Of a DNA stretch of 64,000 nt, positions 42,801-52,661 are shown piece by piece. Source of the stretch: Terebella lapidaria (lineage: Eukaryota > Annelida > Polychaeta > Terebellida > Terebellidae). The stretch's first letter is position 1. Each line of letters starts with the position of its first letter. A program made the position numbers and the translations under genes. The stretch covers positions 996,001 to 1,060,000 of the forward strand of contig CASCJZ010000001.1 of NCBI GenBank assembly GCA_949152475.1. The letters are read 5' to 3'. The notes beneath the pieces were generated by a model. It was not told the origin of the DNA, made no database searches, and saw nothing but the letters and a program-made list of their open reading frames with translations.

Positions 42801-45800
42801 GCGCGATGCCCATCCTCGTGGTGAATCCTACGGATGCTCCGATTGTACTGAAGCGCGGATGCATAGCAGCTACTGCTATTCCCGCGTCTTCGAGTCGTGT
42901 CCTCCCCGACGATCCTGTCTGCCGCGCTGCGTGCGCGGCGGCGGCCACCGGGGATGACCCGTTCACCCTGCCGGACCATTTGGAATCTCGGGTTCCGAAG
43001 GACCGGTTGGATGAAGAGCAGCGCCAAGCGCTCCGCAAACTGCTGCGGCAGTATGCGGATGTGTTCATGGGTCCTGATGGTGCGGTTGGCAAGACTGACG
43101 TCGCCAAACACCGCATCGACCTCGTGGACGAGCGTCCTCTCAAGCAGCGTCTTCGTCGGGCAGCAATAGTGCACCAAGAGGTCATAGACCAGGAGGTGCA
43201 AAAGATGCTCGACTTGGACATCATCGAACCCAGTGACAGCCCTTGGGCCAGTCCGGTGGTTATGGTGAAGAAGAAGGACGGCTCGTGGAGGTTCTGAGTG
43301 GACTATCGGAAACTCAACGATGCCACGCGGAAGGACTCATATCCTCTCCCGCACATTGAAGATACCTTCGATGCCCTGGCCGGGTCGCACTATTTCTGTG
43401 CTCTGGATCTGGCCTCCGGGTATTGGCAGGTGGAGATGGAGGAGAGTGATCGGGCGAAGACTGCCTTCGTTACCAAGAACGGGCTCTACCAATTCAAGGT
43501 AATGCCGTTCGGGCTCTGTAACGCACCAGCGACGTTCGAGCGCCTCATGGAGATGGTACTTAAAGGGTTCCTCTGGAAGCGATGTATGGTCTACATCGAC
43601 GATGTCGTCGTGTATGGCCGGTCGTTCGAGGAAACCCTCACCAACCTCCAGATGGTGCTCCATCGCATCCGCGGAGCAGGGCTTAAATTGAAGCCAAGTA
43701 AGTGCGAACTATTCGCGCAGGAAATCCTGTACTTGGGCTTCATGGTAACGGGCACCGGAGTGAGACCAGACCCCGCAAAGGTGGCGGCCGTGCAGAAATG
43801 GCCTCCGCCCTGCAACGTGGCGGACGTGAGGTCCTTTTTGGGCTTCGCGAGCTACCACCGCAGGTTTATTCGCGGCTTTGCGGAGATCGCGCGTCCCCTT
43901 ACTATCCTCACGGAAAAGGGCGCCGATTTTGTTTGGTCCGCCGAGCAGGCTGACGCCTTCTCGGGACTCCGGCAGGCCTTGGTAGTGGCCCCGGTGCTGC
44001 GGCACCCTCGTCCGGACTGCGAGTTCATCCTGGACACTGACGCGAGTAACTTTGCACTCGGCGGTGTCCTCTCGCAGATCGTGGAAGGGCAAGAGCGGGT
44101 AGTAGCTTATGCGAGTGTGGCCTTGACCCGCTCTCAAATGAACTACTGTACCACTCATCGCGAGTTGCTCGCGGTGGTTACGATGACCAAGCGCTTCCGG
44201 CACTATTTGTTGGGACGCCATTTCCGCTTGCGGACTGATCATAGTTCGCTGAGATGGCTCCTCAACTATAGTGAGGCCGATGGCTTGGTGGCGCGGTGGC
44301 TCGTCAAACTCCAGGAGTATGACATGCAGATAGAGCATCGCGCTGGTAAGTTGCACGGCAACGCGGACGGCCTGTCCCGTTGTCACAAGTGCAAGAATCC
44401 GGGTTGTGCAGGGATGGCGCCATTCCAGCAAGCCGCGGATTCGTCCTCAGACTCGGAATTGGACGTTCCGGGGAGACCGCAGGCCGCCGCCCCCTCTAAC
44501 AACACGGCGGCCGGAGCGTTTAGGGCTAATCTCCGCGCGCGGACCCGCCGTTATCGGCGAGGGCGTCCCGCATACGAAGCGGAGGTGCGGCTCAGCTCCA
44601 GCGAGTCCTCCTCGAGTCCGGCGGTGTACTCCTCGTGGGTACCCTCGTCCTCTGGAGAGTCTGAGTATGAGCGGTCCTTGCCCCCTGTGGTGATGGCCGC
44701 TGCGGCGCAGCCGGACGCGACGGATGAGGAGCCTAATTACTTGGGTGGCTACTCTCCGGCGCAGATAGCTGCGACGCAAAGAGCTGACAGAGCTCTGGCA
44801 CCGGTAATTACAGCCCTTGAGGCCGGCCAGAAGCCCTCGAAGGATGAGCGAAAGACCTACAGGGAGGAGACCTTGTCTCTAGTATCTCAGTGGGAACGAC
44901 TCTCCTTGAGGGATGGCCTCTTATACCGGCGCTATGAGCCACCGACCCCACTGCCTCCAATATGGCAGTTGGTGCTTCTGGCGGAGCTGCGGAAAGAAGT
45001 ACTCCACCAGTTGCATGACCTCCGGGTGACCGGTCACTTGGGAATCCGGAGGACCGTCCATAGGCTACAACAGCGCTTTCATTGGCCTGGTAGCAGCTTG
45101 GACGTGCAACGGTGGTGCGCAGCCTGCCCTCGGTGTCAAGCTCGTAAAGGAGTTCCGACTCCTGGCCGCCACCCCTTAACCACAGTTAAGGCGGGCGCGC
45201 CGTTTGATCGGATAGCTTTGGATATACTGGATACCCACCGGGTCACCCCGCGCGGTTTCCGGTACATCCTGGTGATATCCGACTATTTTACCAAGTATAC
45301 CGACGCCTACCCACTGCGCCGCCAGACTGCGGACGAGGTAGCTCGGTTATTGGTGAATAGATGGGTGGTGTACCATGGGGTACCTAAACAGGTACATTCG
45401 GATCAGGGCACGCAATTTGAGAGCAACCTGTTCCGAAACCTAGCACAGATGCTAGGCAGTACCAAGGTACGGACCACCCCCTACAGGCCCCAGTCTGATG
45501 GCCAGGTCGAACGCTTTAATCGATCGGTCCTCAACATGCTGGCGGCCTTTGTGAACGATCGTGCGAATGATTGGGATGACCACCTCCCGTATGTCTTAAT
45601 GGCGTACAGGTCGTCGGTCCACTCTTCGACCGGAGTTACTCCGCACGCGATGTTGTACGGCCGGGAGCTAAATTTGCCCGTGGATATTATGTATCCAACT
45701 GCGGCAGAGACCGGCGCAGTACCCCAGTGCGGTCCGGAATACGTGGAGTGGATTCGCCGCGCCCTGGCGAACGCCCATGATTTCGCGCGCGCGCGCCTGG

Positions 45801-46315
45801 ACAAGTCTGCCATCCGGCAGAAGCGAGGCTATGACGCCCATGCTAAGGGTAGGCCAGCTTTTGCGGAGGGCGACAAGGTGCGCTACTATTATCCGCCGCT
45901 TAAGCAAGGCAATAAATTTGCTAAGCCGTGGATAGGCCCGTTTATGGTACTGAAACAGGTGACAGATGTGGACTACCGGATCCGGAGGGATTCCGATCCG
46001 GACAGGGTTCTGGTTGTCCATATCGATAATCTGAAGAAGTACGAGGGCCCGCTTGTCATGGATCCGCTCGTTCAAGATGCGGAACCGGATGATGCTCCCG
46101 TGTGGGATCCGTCTGGTCAGCATCCGCGGACTCCGGACGAGCGTGTGCGCCGTATGGTGGGCCTCCCGGACCTCTCTGACCCGTCAGATGATGGACTGGG
46201 TGGCTATCAGCCAGATGACGGCGATCCGCAGGTACCCCCACTACCTCCAGTACCTGCGGATGACGGGCGGCCACGCCGGAAACCACGTGCGCCAGCCCGG
46301 TATGGGTGGGAATAA
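39806..46315 (+). pseudogene. Gypsy gag-pol polyprotein, one in-frame stop
   Basis: One frame of about 2,170 codons broken once, by TGA at 43295-43297. Gag: a charged N-terminus, a long proline/serine-rich part, a capsid-like core near residues 405-590 and a zinc-knuckle start CYFCGKQGH (about 41850). A T12 run (41879-41890) replaces the last knuckle residues; after it another frame (41891-42008) looks like a basic nucleocapsid tail, so the run has probably shifted frame. Protease: VDSGSE near 42290. RT: the stop falls in the SWRF-VDYRKLN segment where relatives have a Cys codon; motif A LDLASGYW, motif C YIDD at 43592-43603. RNase H: DTDASNFALGG. Integrase: HHCC finger, Asp, Asp, Glu all present, and a GPY/F-type C-terminus. 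All catalytic residues visible. Confidence 0.9.
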
Positions 46316-48297
46316 CCTTCCGCCCATGCGGATGCGTCTGCGGTACCCGTCTATCATACTACGGATGGGTTTTAGGTCGTTCCGTGAGAGTCCGCACGAC
46401 TTACCTCCGCGGGTGGCTACTTTGTGGCTATCTTCGGAGTTGAGGTCCGCGGAGACTTTCATGTCATAACGCCGCCGCTCCGCATCCGCCCTCCTGTAGT
46501 TTCTAGCGCCAGGGACGTGCGGATGGCCTGTCCGCACATTGTGGACGGCTGTCCGGCGTAATCCGCACAACGGTTACGCTGGCCGGACGAATTTACTGAT
46601 CCGGCCGGACGCCCCTGGTCCCGGGACAACCTCTTATATGGCCAGACTGAGGTTGGGATTTACGTCCGCTACGGGAGAAGCGCCTTCCCACGGATTTGGG
46701 GAACTGGCTCTGGACGCGGGGATAGTGTCCGCAGATGAGGACTGATGTCCGCGGTTCGTCCGCGTGACTCGTCCGGCGTCCGCGGCGCTTTAAGATGACG
46801 CACTTCGGTGTAGTTATCCCCCGTGAGCCATTACTATAATTGCGGTTATAGTAAATTAAGGTTTCTTACGGCAGGAAACCGACTATCCATTATGATAATG
46901 GAGCGGTTGTTAAGTCCGCGCGTGCGGACCAGCCGCGGCAGCGGGTGACGCTCGTTCTCGTCCGGATCGTACCTTACAATATGCGGTCCGGCCGGAATGA
47001 CCGGAACCCCGGCCTCCTTCTAAGAAGGGGGTCGTATATTACATGCGCAACACTTGTGGTGGCTTCTAATTCCAATTTCATCTTCATTAGATAAGGGCAA
47101 TACGCCGTACAATGGTAGGCGTCCGGCCTGGACTCCGTCCGCGGGCAGCTCCGGACGTCCGCCGGCTATTGCTTTCACCATCTTTGGGCGCCTCTAGATT
47201 GGGCGCCGGTATGAAGGGTTCGCCCCCTAACCATTGAGGTTATGGACCATGCCGGCTCCGCGTCTAATCTATTGGCTCCGCGCTCCGGTAGTCGTTTGAG
47301 GAGGCTCTGGGCTGGACCGGGCACCGCTCCGCGGCCGGGCAGTACGTCGGGGATGCTAGTGGGCGCTTTGCAAACGCCCATAGGGCGCCCGATTGTCTGT
47401 CCGGACGTCATGGGTATGTCCGATCGCCCTGTAAGCGCGCCAGCGGCTATGGGGAGTGATTTTGTTTATTTTCCATCTCATTTATTATTTATGGGAGGAT
47501 TATAAGCCACAAGTGTGTGCGTGTTTCCCGTGGAAATGCTATTCTTACTCATTTATCCCATATATGAGAAAGTTTAGTGATATATCTTTTCCCTGGTGCA
47601 ATAGAGAGTAAGAAATCGGGAGATTTCTGCTTTCGCAAGAGGGGTGTAGGAGATTGTGTACATTGTATCGAAGGCTGTATGCCGTGATCTATGAAAAGCA
47701 TGCAAGCGGTGGTGGATTTATTTCCATTGCTGCTTGAGCGGTGTTAAATTTTTATTTATCGCTGCTGATAGGGTGACATAATCGTAACACCCACAAGTAG
47801 TTTGGCTTTTTGATACATTGTATACAATCTTTAACCTGCGAGGGTGATTAACTTCACGTCATTGATCGCCAGTGCGAAAGCTATTGCTAATGACTGCTGT
47901 TAATTACTGTAGTATTTTAGCGGGTTCCCCCGGGATGGCTTGTGTACACAAGCCACCCGTATACATGGCACGATAGGAGTCACCGGGGGGAGATGTGTGT
48001 ATGGGAATGCGGGAGTGTAAAACGTCCTTTTGTCTGTCGATCGGGTAGATGCAGTGAATAGACGTTTCCACGGGAACGCGTCATACGATGCGTGTGCAGT
48101 ATAACTGCCAACACTTGATGCCTATAATCGATGTAACTCGACACCTTCTGGTCATTCAAGCGCTCGGCACTGGTGGAGACGGATCTGCGGATCTGACTCC
48201 CAGTGTTTACGGCGTTTAGAGCGCTTGATATGTCTGAGAGTAGTGATGGTTGGGAAGGTGATGTAGGGAGGGAAGAGGGGTCTCTTGAGCGCGGTAA
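46316..48297 (+). other. GC-rich non-coding region between pol and ORF3
   Basis: About 2 kb, mostly homologous to the regions after pol in elements 1 and 3, including AATGACCGGAACCCCGGCC and GATTGTCTGTCCG blocks. No long frame. It diverges from elements 1 and 3 after about 47990 (GTCACCGG), where the ORF3 sequence begins in element 2 only. A short frame MSESSDGWEGDVGREEG at 48230 may be part of an upstream ORF3 exon or start in another frame. Confidence 0.6.
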
Positions 48298-49329
48298 CAG
48301 AGGGCCGCTCCCCCGCGCGGGAAGAGTGTGCCCCGACAAACCAGGTCGGAGAATCGTTCGGGGGCGGCCAAAAAGAAGAAACGGTCGTCCTCGGAGCAGC
48401 CCTCTATCCAGAGGCTGCGGGCCGAAATGGGCCCCGAACTCCCTGGAGTCCGTCAGGGACACATGTTCCTCCCGCGCTATGGCAGGGATCCGCAAGGGCG
48501 CCGCACAGCGGCGGCCGGCGCGGCGGCCGACACGCCTTTCACACGGCCTCGTCCACTCACGGACGAGGAGCGTGTCGGGTTGCCGCCCGAGACAGAGGAG
48601 GGTGTAATATGCCAACTCTGTCCGAAATCCCTGGACGGGTATGAGGACCCGCACCGTGCGCTCAACCGGGATCGTAGGTATCCTACCTACGACCACTTGA
48701 GTCGACATATTGCGGGGTACCACTACCCCTGGATGCAAATGTTCGTTTGCAAGAGGTGCTACTCCAGCAGACCTCAGCAACGATATTTCGCCAGTTTGGA
48801 GGCCCTGAATGATCACCGCTCGGGTGCACACCGCGGTGAGGGACTTCATACCGTTGGTAATGAAGTGGGGCCTGTATTCAATTTTGGATACATACCACCG
48901 AGGGTGGCGTCGTTCATGACTACGTCAGGAACGGCGAATCACCGATTCTTTCACTGGGGTCCATGGCGCTTTGCACAGCGCATCATGGACGATGCCTGGA
49001 AGGAGTCTGGCGTTGTGTCCGCGGGCTCGAGCTACACCGCTCGCCTGACGGCGACAATGGGCCAGACCCCGGCGGAGTTCCAGGCGGCGGAAGCCGCCCG
49101 GACAGCAGCAGAGGCTGTCCGTGAACCGCCGGTGATCCAGGCCGGTGAAGAACGGCACCGGGTGACCATGATCGTGTCGGAGATGCCGCAGATCGCGGCC
49201 AAGACACGAGTGGCTTCTCCTAAGCCGCGTCCCCAGCCGAAGACTCAGGGGAAGAGCTCGTCCGCCGGAAAGGCTCCGGCCGGGACGACGCCCCTGCAGT
49301 CTCCGGGTGCGCTGACTCAGGAGGACTAA
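48298..49329 (+). CDS. Gypsy accessory ORF3, C2H2-like zinc-finger protein
   Basis: The frame is open from 48298 to TAA 49327-49329 (about 343 codons) and has no ATG before about 48429, so expression would need splicing (CAG at 48298-48300 follows a possible acceptor), a start in another frame, or the N-terminus is damaged. Features: a basic KKKKR nuclear-signal-like stretch; a first finger CQLC...HLSRHIAGYH with a long spacer; a second finger CKRC-x18-H-x4-H; and an alanine/glutamate-rich C-terminus. I know no standard Gypsy protein with this form in this place; it is not like an envelope (no signal peptide or membrane segment). Base composition and codon use match the element. Function unknown; nucleic-acid binding is inferred. 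Confidence 0.6.
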   Translation, partial: QRAAPPRGKSVPRQTRSENRSGAAKKKKRSSSEQPSIQRLRAEMGPELPGVRQGHMFLPRYGRDPQGRRTAAAGAAADTPFTRPRPLTDEERVGLPPETEEGVICQLCPKSLDGYEDPHRALNRDRRYPTYDHLSRHIAGYHYPWMQMFVCKRCYSSRPQQRYFASLEALNDHRSGAHRGEGLHTVGNEVGPVFNFGYIPPRVASFMTTSGTANHRFFHWGPWRFAQRIMDDAWKESGVVSAGSSYTARLTATMGQTPAEFQAAEAARTAAEAVREPPVIQAGEERHRVTMIVSEMPQIAAKTRVASPKPRPQPKTQGKSSSAGKAPAGTTPLQSPGALTQED

Positions 49330-50553
49330 CCGGGCTTGCTCGAGGTGACGGTACCCGCGGGTCCGTCTGAGGGACGGGTGGTGGCAGACACCTCCGCCTC
49401 CTCGAGTACCGCGTCGGTGGTCCCGCCAAGGACCCCACGCGTGACTCCCTCGGTTGCGAGCAGTAGCGGACGTGCGGTACCTCTCTCTAGGTCGGCGTCC
49501 GCGTCCTCGTTGATAGTTGAGGGGACGTCCGCAGGGTGGCAAAGCACCGCCTCCCTGGACTTGGACCCCCTCGACGCCACGGCGGACGTACGCCGGAGGC
49601 TCGGTCCCACGACCGCCAGCGTCTACGAGACTTTCCGCGAGTCTGTAGGCCACGCGGTCGGCCATCGTCGCGATGGTATGGACCGGATCCCTGGTGACCC
49701 GGCGTTGGTGAACCTACCGGTGCCCCGAGCCATTCGTGACTTGGGGTCCGCAGGTGTAGCCGCGTTGGTCCGCGCTCGGGAGGAGCACCCCTGGGATCAC
49801 CCCCAGCGTGGTCGACTCACCCGAGCGACGGAGTACCTTGTGGCGGAGATGGACAGCTCTCTGGATCGGTTCAGCCGGTGCCGCGCCGAGGCCTCCCGTG
49901 TCGCATGCGATCTCGCATACGACCAGGGCCTCATGGAAGGCACCCGGCGGAGCCTAGAGAGCTACCGGACTTTGTCGGCCGTCATTGAGCGGCGCGCGTT
50001 CGACCAGGGTCGGACCGCCGCTCTTGCCGAGCAGTCCGGGGCGTCTGCCCCCGCCCCAGAGGTAGCCGCACGAATGGAGCACCTGGAGGCTGAGAATGAG
50101 CAGCTACGGCGTCGTCTTGACGAAGCCGAGGCCGCTCGGACTCGCCTACTCCAGGGCGTTGATGACCCCGAGTCGTCCGCCCTGAACCAGGCGGCTCTCC
50201 GGCGCGCGGATGCCGCTTTGGAGCTGGCCATCTACCCATACCTAGTCCAGGTGTGGGGAGAACGGACGGCTGGTCCACAGCGCACCCGCGATACGGTGGA
50301 GATGTTCCGCGCCATTGCCGATCTCGGCGCGACCTCTCTACCGGCCTCCGTCGTGATGGCTCCGCCAGGACCCGGATTGCAGGGCTCACCGCAAAAGCCC
50401 ATGCAAGCTCCACCGGGCCTGCCTCATCCGCCCGTGCAGCCGGCTTTCACTCTGCCGGCTCCGCTGCTTCCGCGGCGTAGGGACTCGTCACCGCCGCCAG
50501 ACCCCAAGACAGGCGGCACGGATGAGGAGCCAATGACTACGGAGGAAGGCTAG
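49330..50553 (+). CDS. Gypsy accessory ORF4, coiled-coil protein
   Basis: It continues in the same frame as ORF3 after the single TAA and runs about 407 codons to TAG at 50551-50553. The first codons are not ATG, so ORF3 and ORF4 may be one protein broken by a nonsense change, or a read-through pair. It has a serine/threonine-rich N-terminus, a helical central part (RRLGPTTASVYETFRES, RATEYLVAEMDSSLDRF), a clear coiled coil MEHLEAENEQLRRRLDEAE near 50073-50130, and a proline-rich acidic C-terminus. No enzyme motif and no membrane segment. The absence of other breaks over 1.2 kb argues for past selection. Function unknown; a structural or assembly role is possible. Confidence 0.55.
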   Translation, partial: PGLLEVTVPAGPSEGRVVADTSASSSTASVVPPRTPRVTPSVASSSGRAVPLSRSASASSLIVEGTSAGWQSTASLDLDPLDATADVRRRLGPTTASVYETFRESVGHAVGHRRDGMDRIPGDPALVNLPVPRAIRDLGSAGVAALVRAREEHPWDHPQRGRLTRATEYLVAEMDSSLDRFSRCRAEASRVACDLAYDQGLMEGTRRSLESYRTLSAVIERRAFDQGRTAALAEQSGASAPAPEVAARMEHLEAENEQLRRRLDEAEAARTRLLQGVDDPESSALNQAALRRADAALELAIYPYLVQVWGERTAGPQRTRDTVEMFRAIADLGATSLPASVVMAPPGPGLQGSPQKPMQAPPGLPHPPVQPAFTLPAPLLPRRRDSSPPPDPKTGGTDEEPMTTEEG

Positions 50554-50630
50554 GGCACTAGCCTCGTCGCTGCACTTGTGCGGCGGCGTGCCGGAGTCGC
50601 TCCCGCGTTGTTTTGAGCTCTCGCTCCCGC

Positions 50631-51288
50631 CTTGTTTTGACACGCTCCGTTCGAGCGTGCGTTGCCACGGCGACGCATTGTAATTTACGCTCCAGTAAAC
50701 TATAACAATGGATCGATTAGACCTTGCGTGCGTCCTACAGCTTGTGGTGTATTATATATACACTGGGAGCGACTCGATCGAGGAGATTGTCCGAGAGAGA
50801 GTGAACAGGACGCACGCAAGGCTCGCCATGAGCTTTGCGTTCCCTGGTCAGGAGTAGTGGGCTCTTAGAGCCCTGGGGACGATTTCCATGGGGAGGCCCG
50901 GGCTGGGAGAGACAAGTTGCTGACTCGGGGGCGTAAGCCCTGTGGATCGCCAGTTCTCTCCCTTCCCGGGACGAGTGACATAGGCTCTGGCCAGCATGTC
51001 GGACTGTACGGGGTTCCGTCCCCAAGGCAGACCGCGGCTCGCCAGGCCCCCCCAATTTACACCGTGGTGATGAACCAGTTTCTGAACGGTGTCCGTAGGC
51101 CTGGGAGTGTCGGGTGGGCTGTTACCTGGTTACCGTTAATGCTGAAGTAGTTACCGTGTCCGCAGTGACCTCCGGTGAGCGGCGCCGCCGCAAGGATCCG
51201 GAATTTCGGGTGCGCGTCCGCAAGGACTCGTGGTGAGAGGACTATCCTCGAGGATCCCGAAGAGTGGACGATAGTCAATAACTTTACA
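50631..51288 (+). repeat. Central LTR shared by elements 2 and 3, 5'-truncated
   Basis: Matches the LTR from its position 77 (CCTTGTTTTGACACGCTCC) to the end TTTACA at 51288. The first about 76 bases and the expected polypurine tract are replaced by GTTGTTTTGAGCTCTCGC-like sequence. A primer-binding site follows at 51290. Confidence 0.85.
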
Positions 51289-51402
51289 TTGGTGCCATGA
51301 CCAGGATCAGTCCGACAGTGTTCCATCGCAGCCTACCGTCACAGTGTTGTAGCCTCCTTCGTCCCTGGGGATCGCTCGCTCCTCACGGACAACTCAGACA
51401 AA

Positions 51403-52661
51403 ATGACAAAAGAAAGAGACAAAGCCAAAGATAAGGCGAATGAACCCAAGGGGGGGGGGGAAACGGGTGGAAACGTCGCGGACCGCACCCGGTCAAGCGA
51501 CGGCCACCGTGAGAATTCTCCGGATGACTCCGGCGGTAGGAAGGAACGTGCGGAGACCTCCGTGGACAAGATCCCGTCTGCGGAGTCGACTCCGACGTCC
51601 CTGGCTCCGTCTCCGGACGACGAGTCGCGCCCCGAGGGGCCGCAACAGAGGTTGCGATCAGGGCCTGGCCCTGATCCGGTAGGCGCGGTAGGTGGAGCTG
51701 GCAACGGCGCTACCCCGCGCCCGCCTAAGTCCGGACGGCAGTCGTGGCAGGCGACGCTCTTCCAGGGGACATCTCCGGATGTCCGGAATCGAGTGGAAGC
51801 CGGCGCGAGTACCTCCGGGCAAGCGGACCAGCGGTTCTGGATGCCACCTCCAGCCGGAGGAGCTCTTGCGAGGGCTCCCGGCGGGGACTCCAGGCAGTCC
51901 GCGTCAGGCGGAATGGACCAGCTCACTCACACTCTGAGTGAGCTGGCTCCTCTAGGGCGCTATGATCGCGCCCGGTCGCCCCACCAGGGACGATCAGACC
52001 GGCGGAACCGTTCCCCCTCTCCGCTGTCACAAGGCAACTCGGGGCCTTTGACGGAGAGGGAGAGGTGGCTGATATCCGAGGCGCTTGTACTGTTCAAGCG
52101 GAATCAGCCGCCTCCGAGCGTCGATCCGTCGGCCGTTCTAAGTCCGGAGATGTCTGGGCCTATAGCCCCTCCCCAAGTCCTGCCGAGTCCGCAGGCGCCA
52201 GTGGCCCCCGCAATGGGACCCGCGCCTGCTACTATTATCCGCCGCTTAAGCAAGGTAATAAATTTGCTAAGCCGTGGATAGGCCCGTTTACGGTACTGAA
52301 ACAGGTGACAGATGTGGACTACCGGATCCGGAGGGATTCCGATCCGGACAGGGTTCTGGTTGTCCATATCGATAATCTGAAGAAGTACGAGGGCCCGCTT
52401 GTCATGGATCCGCTCGTTCAAGATGCGGAACCGGATGAGGCTCCCGTATGGGATCCGTCCGGTCAGCATCCGCGGACTCCGGACGAGCGTGTGCGCCGTA
52501 TGGTGGGCCTCCCGGACCTCTCTGACCCGTCAGATGATGGACTGGGTGGCTATCAGCCAGATGACGGCGATCCGCAGGTACCCCCACTCCCTCCAGTACC
52601 TGCGGATGACGGGCGGCCACGCCGGAAACCACGTGCGCCGGCCCGATATGGGTGGGAATAA
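51403..52661 (+). pseudogene. Element 3 gag/integrase fusion remnant
   Basis: From ATG 51403 the gag N-terminus (MTKERDKAKDKANEPKGGG) runs to about 52229, with frame-shifting G9 run at 51451-51459 compared with element 2. A deletion equal to about 5.2 kb of element 2 then joins the middle of gag to integrase at YYYPPLKQGNKFAKPW. The two parts lie in different frames; the integrase C-terminus frame ends at 52661. No protease, RT, RNase H or integrase core remains. Confidence 0.85.

Larger units (their letters stand above)
38959..51288 (+). mobile_element. Ty3/Gypsy element 2, near-complete, with extra ORFs
   Basis: Order: LTR (38959-39694), primer-binding site, gag-pol (39806-46315), about 2 kb of GC-rich non-coding sequence, ORF3 (48298-49329), ORF4 (49330-50553), and a 3' LTR missing its first about 76 bases (50631-51288). 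That 3' LTR is directly followed by a second internal region (element 3), so it is shared. The 12.3-kb length is large for the group, mainly through the ORF3/ORF4 region. RT and integrase motifs place it in Ty3/Gypsy. No target duplication can be checked because the right end is shared. Confidence 0.85.

Noticed and set aside
43295-43297. Programmed TGA recoding (for example selenocysteine) in the Gypsy RT
   Set aside because: The stop replaces a Cys codon by one base and element 1 has an unrelated TGA at a Trp codon; ordinary nonsense decay explains both.
48298-50553. ORF3/ORF4 as a retroviral envelope
   Set aside because: No signal peptide, membrane segment or cleavage site is visible; zinc-finger and coiled-coil features do not fit.
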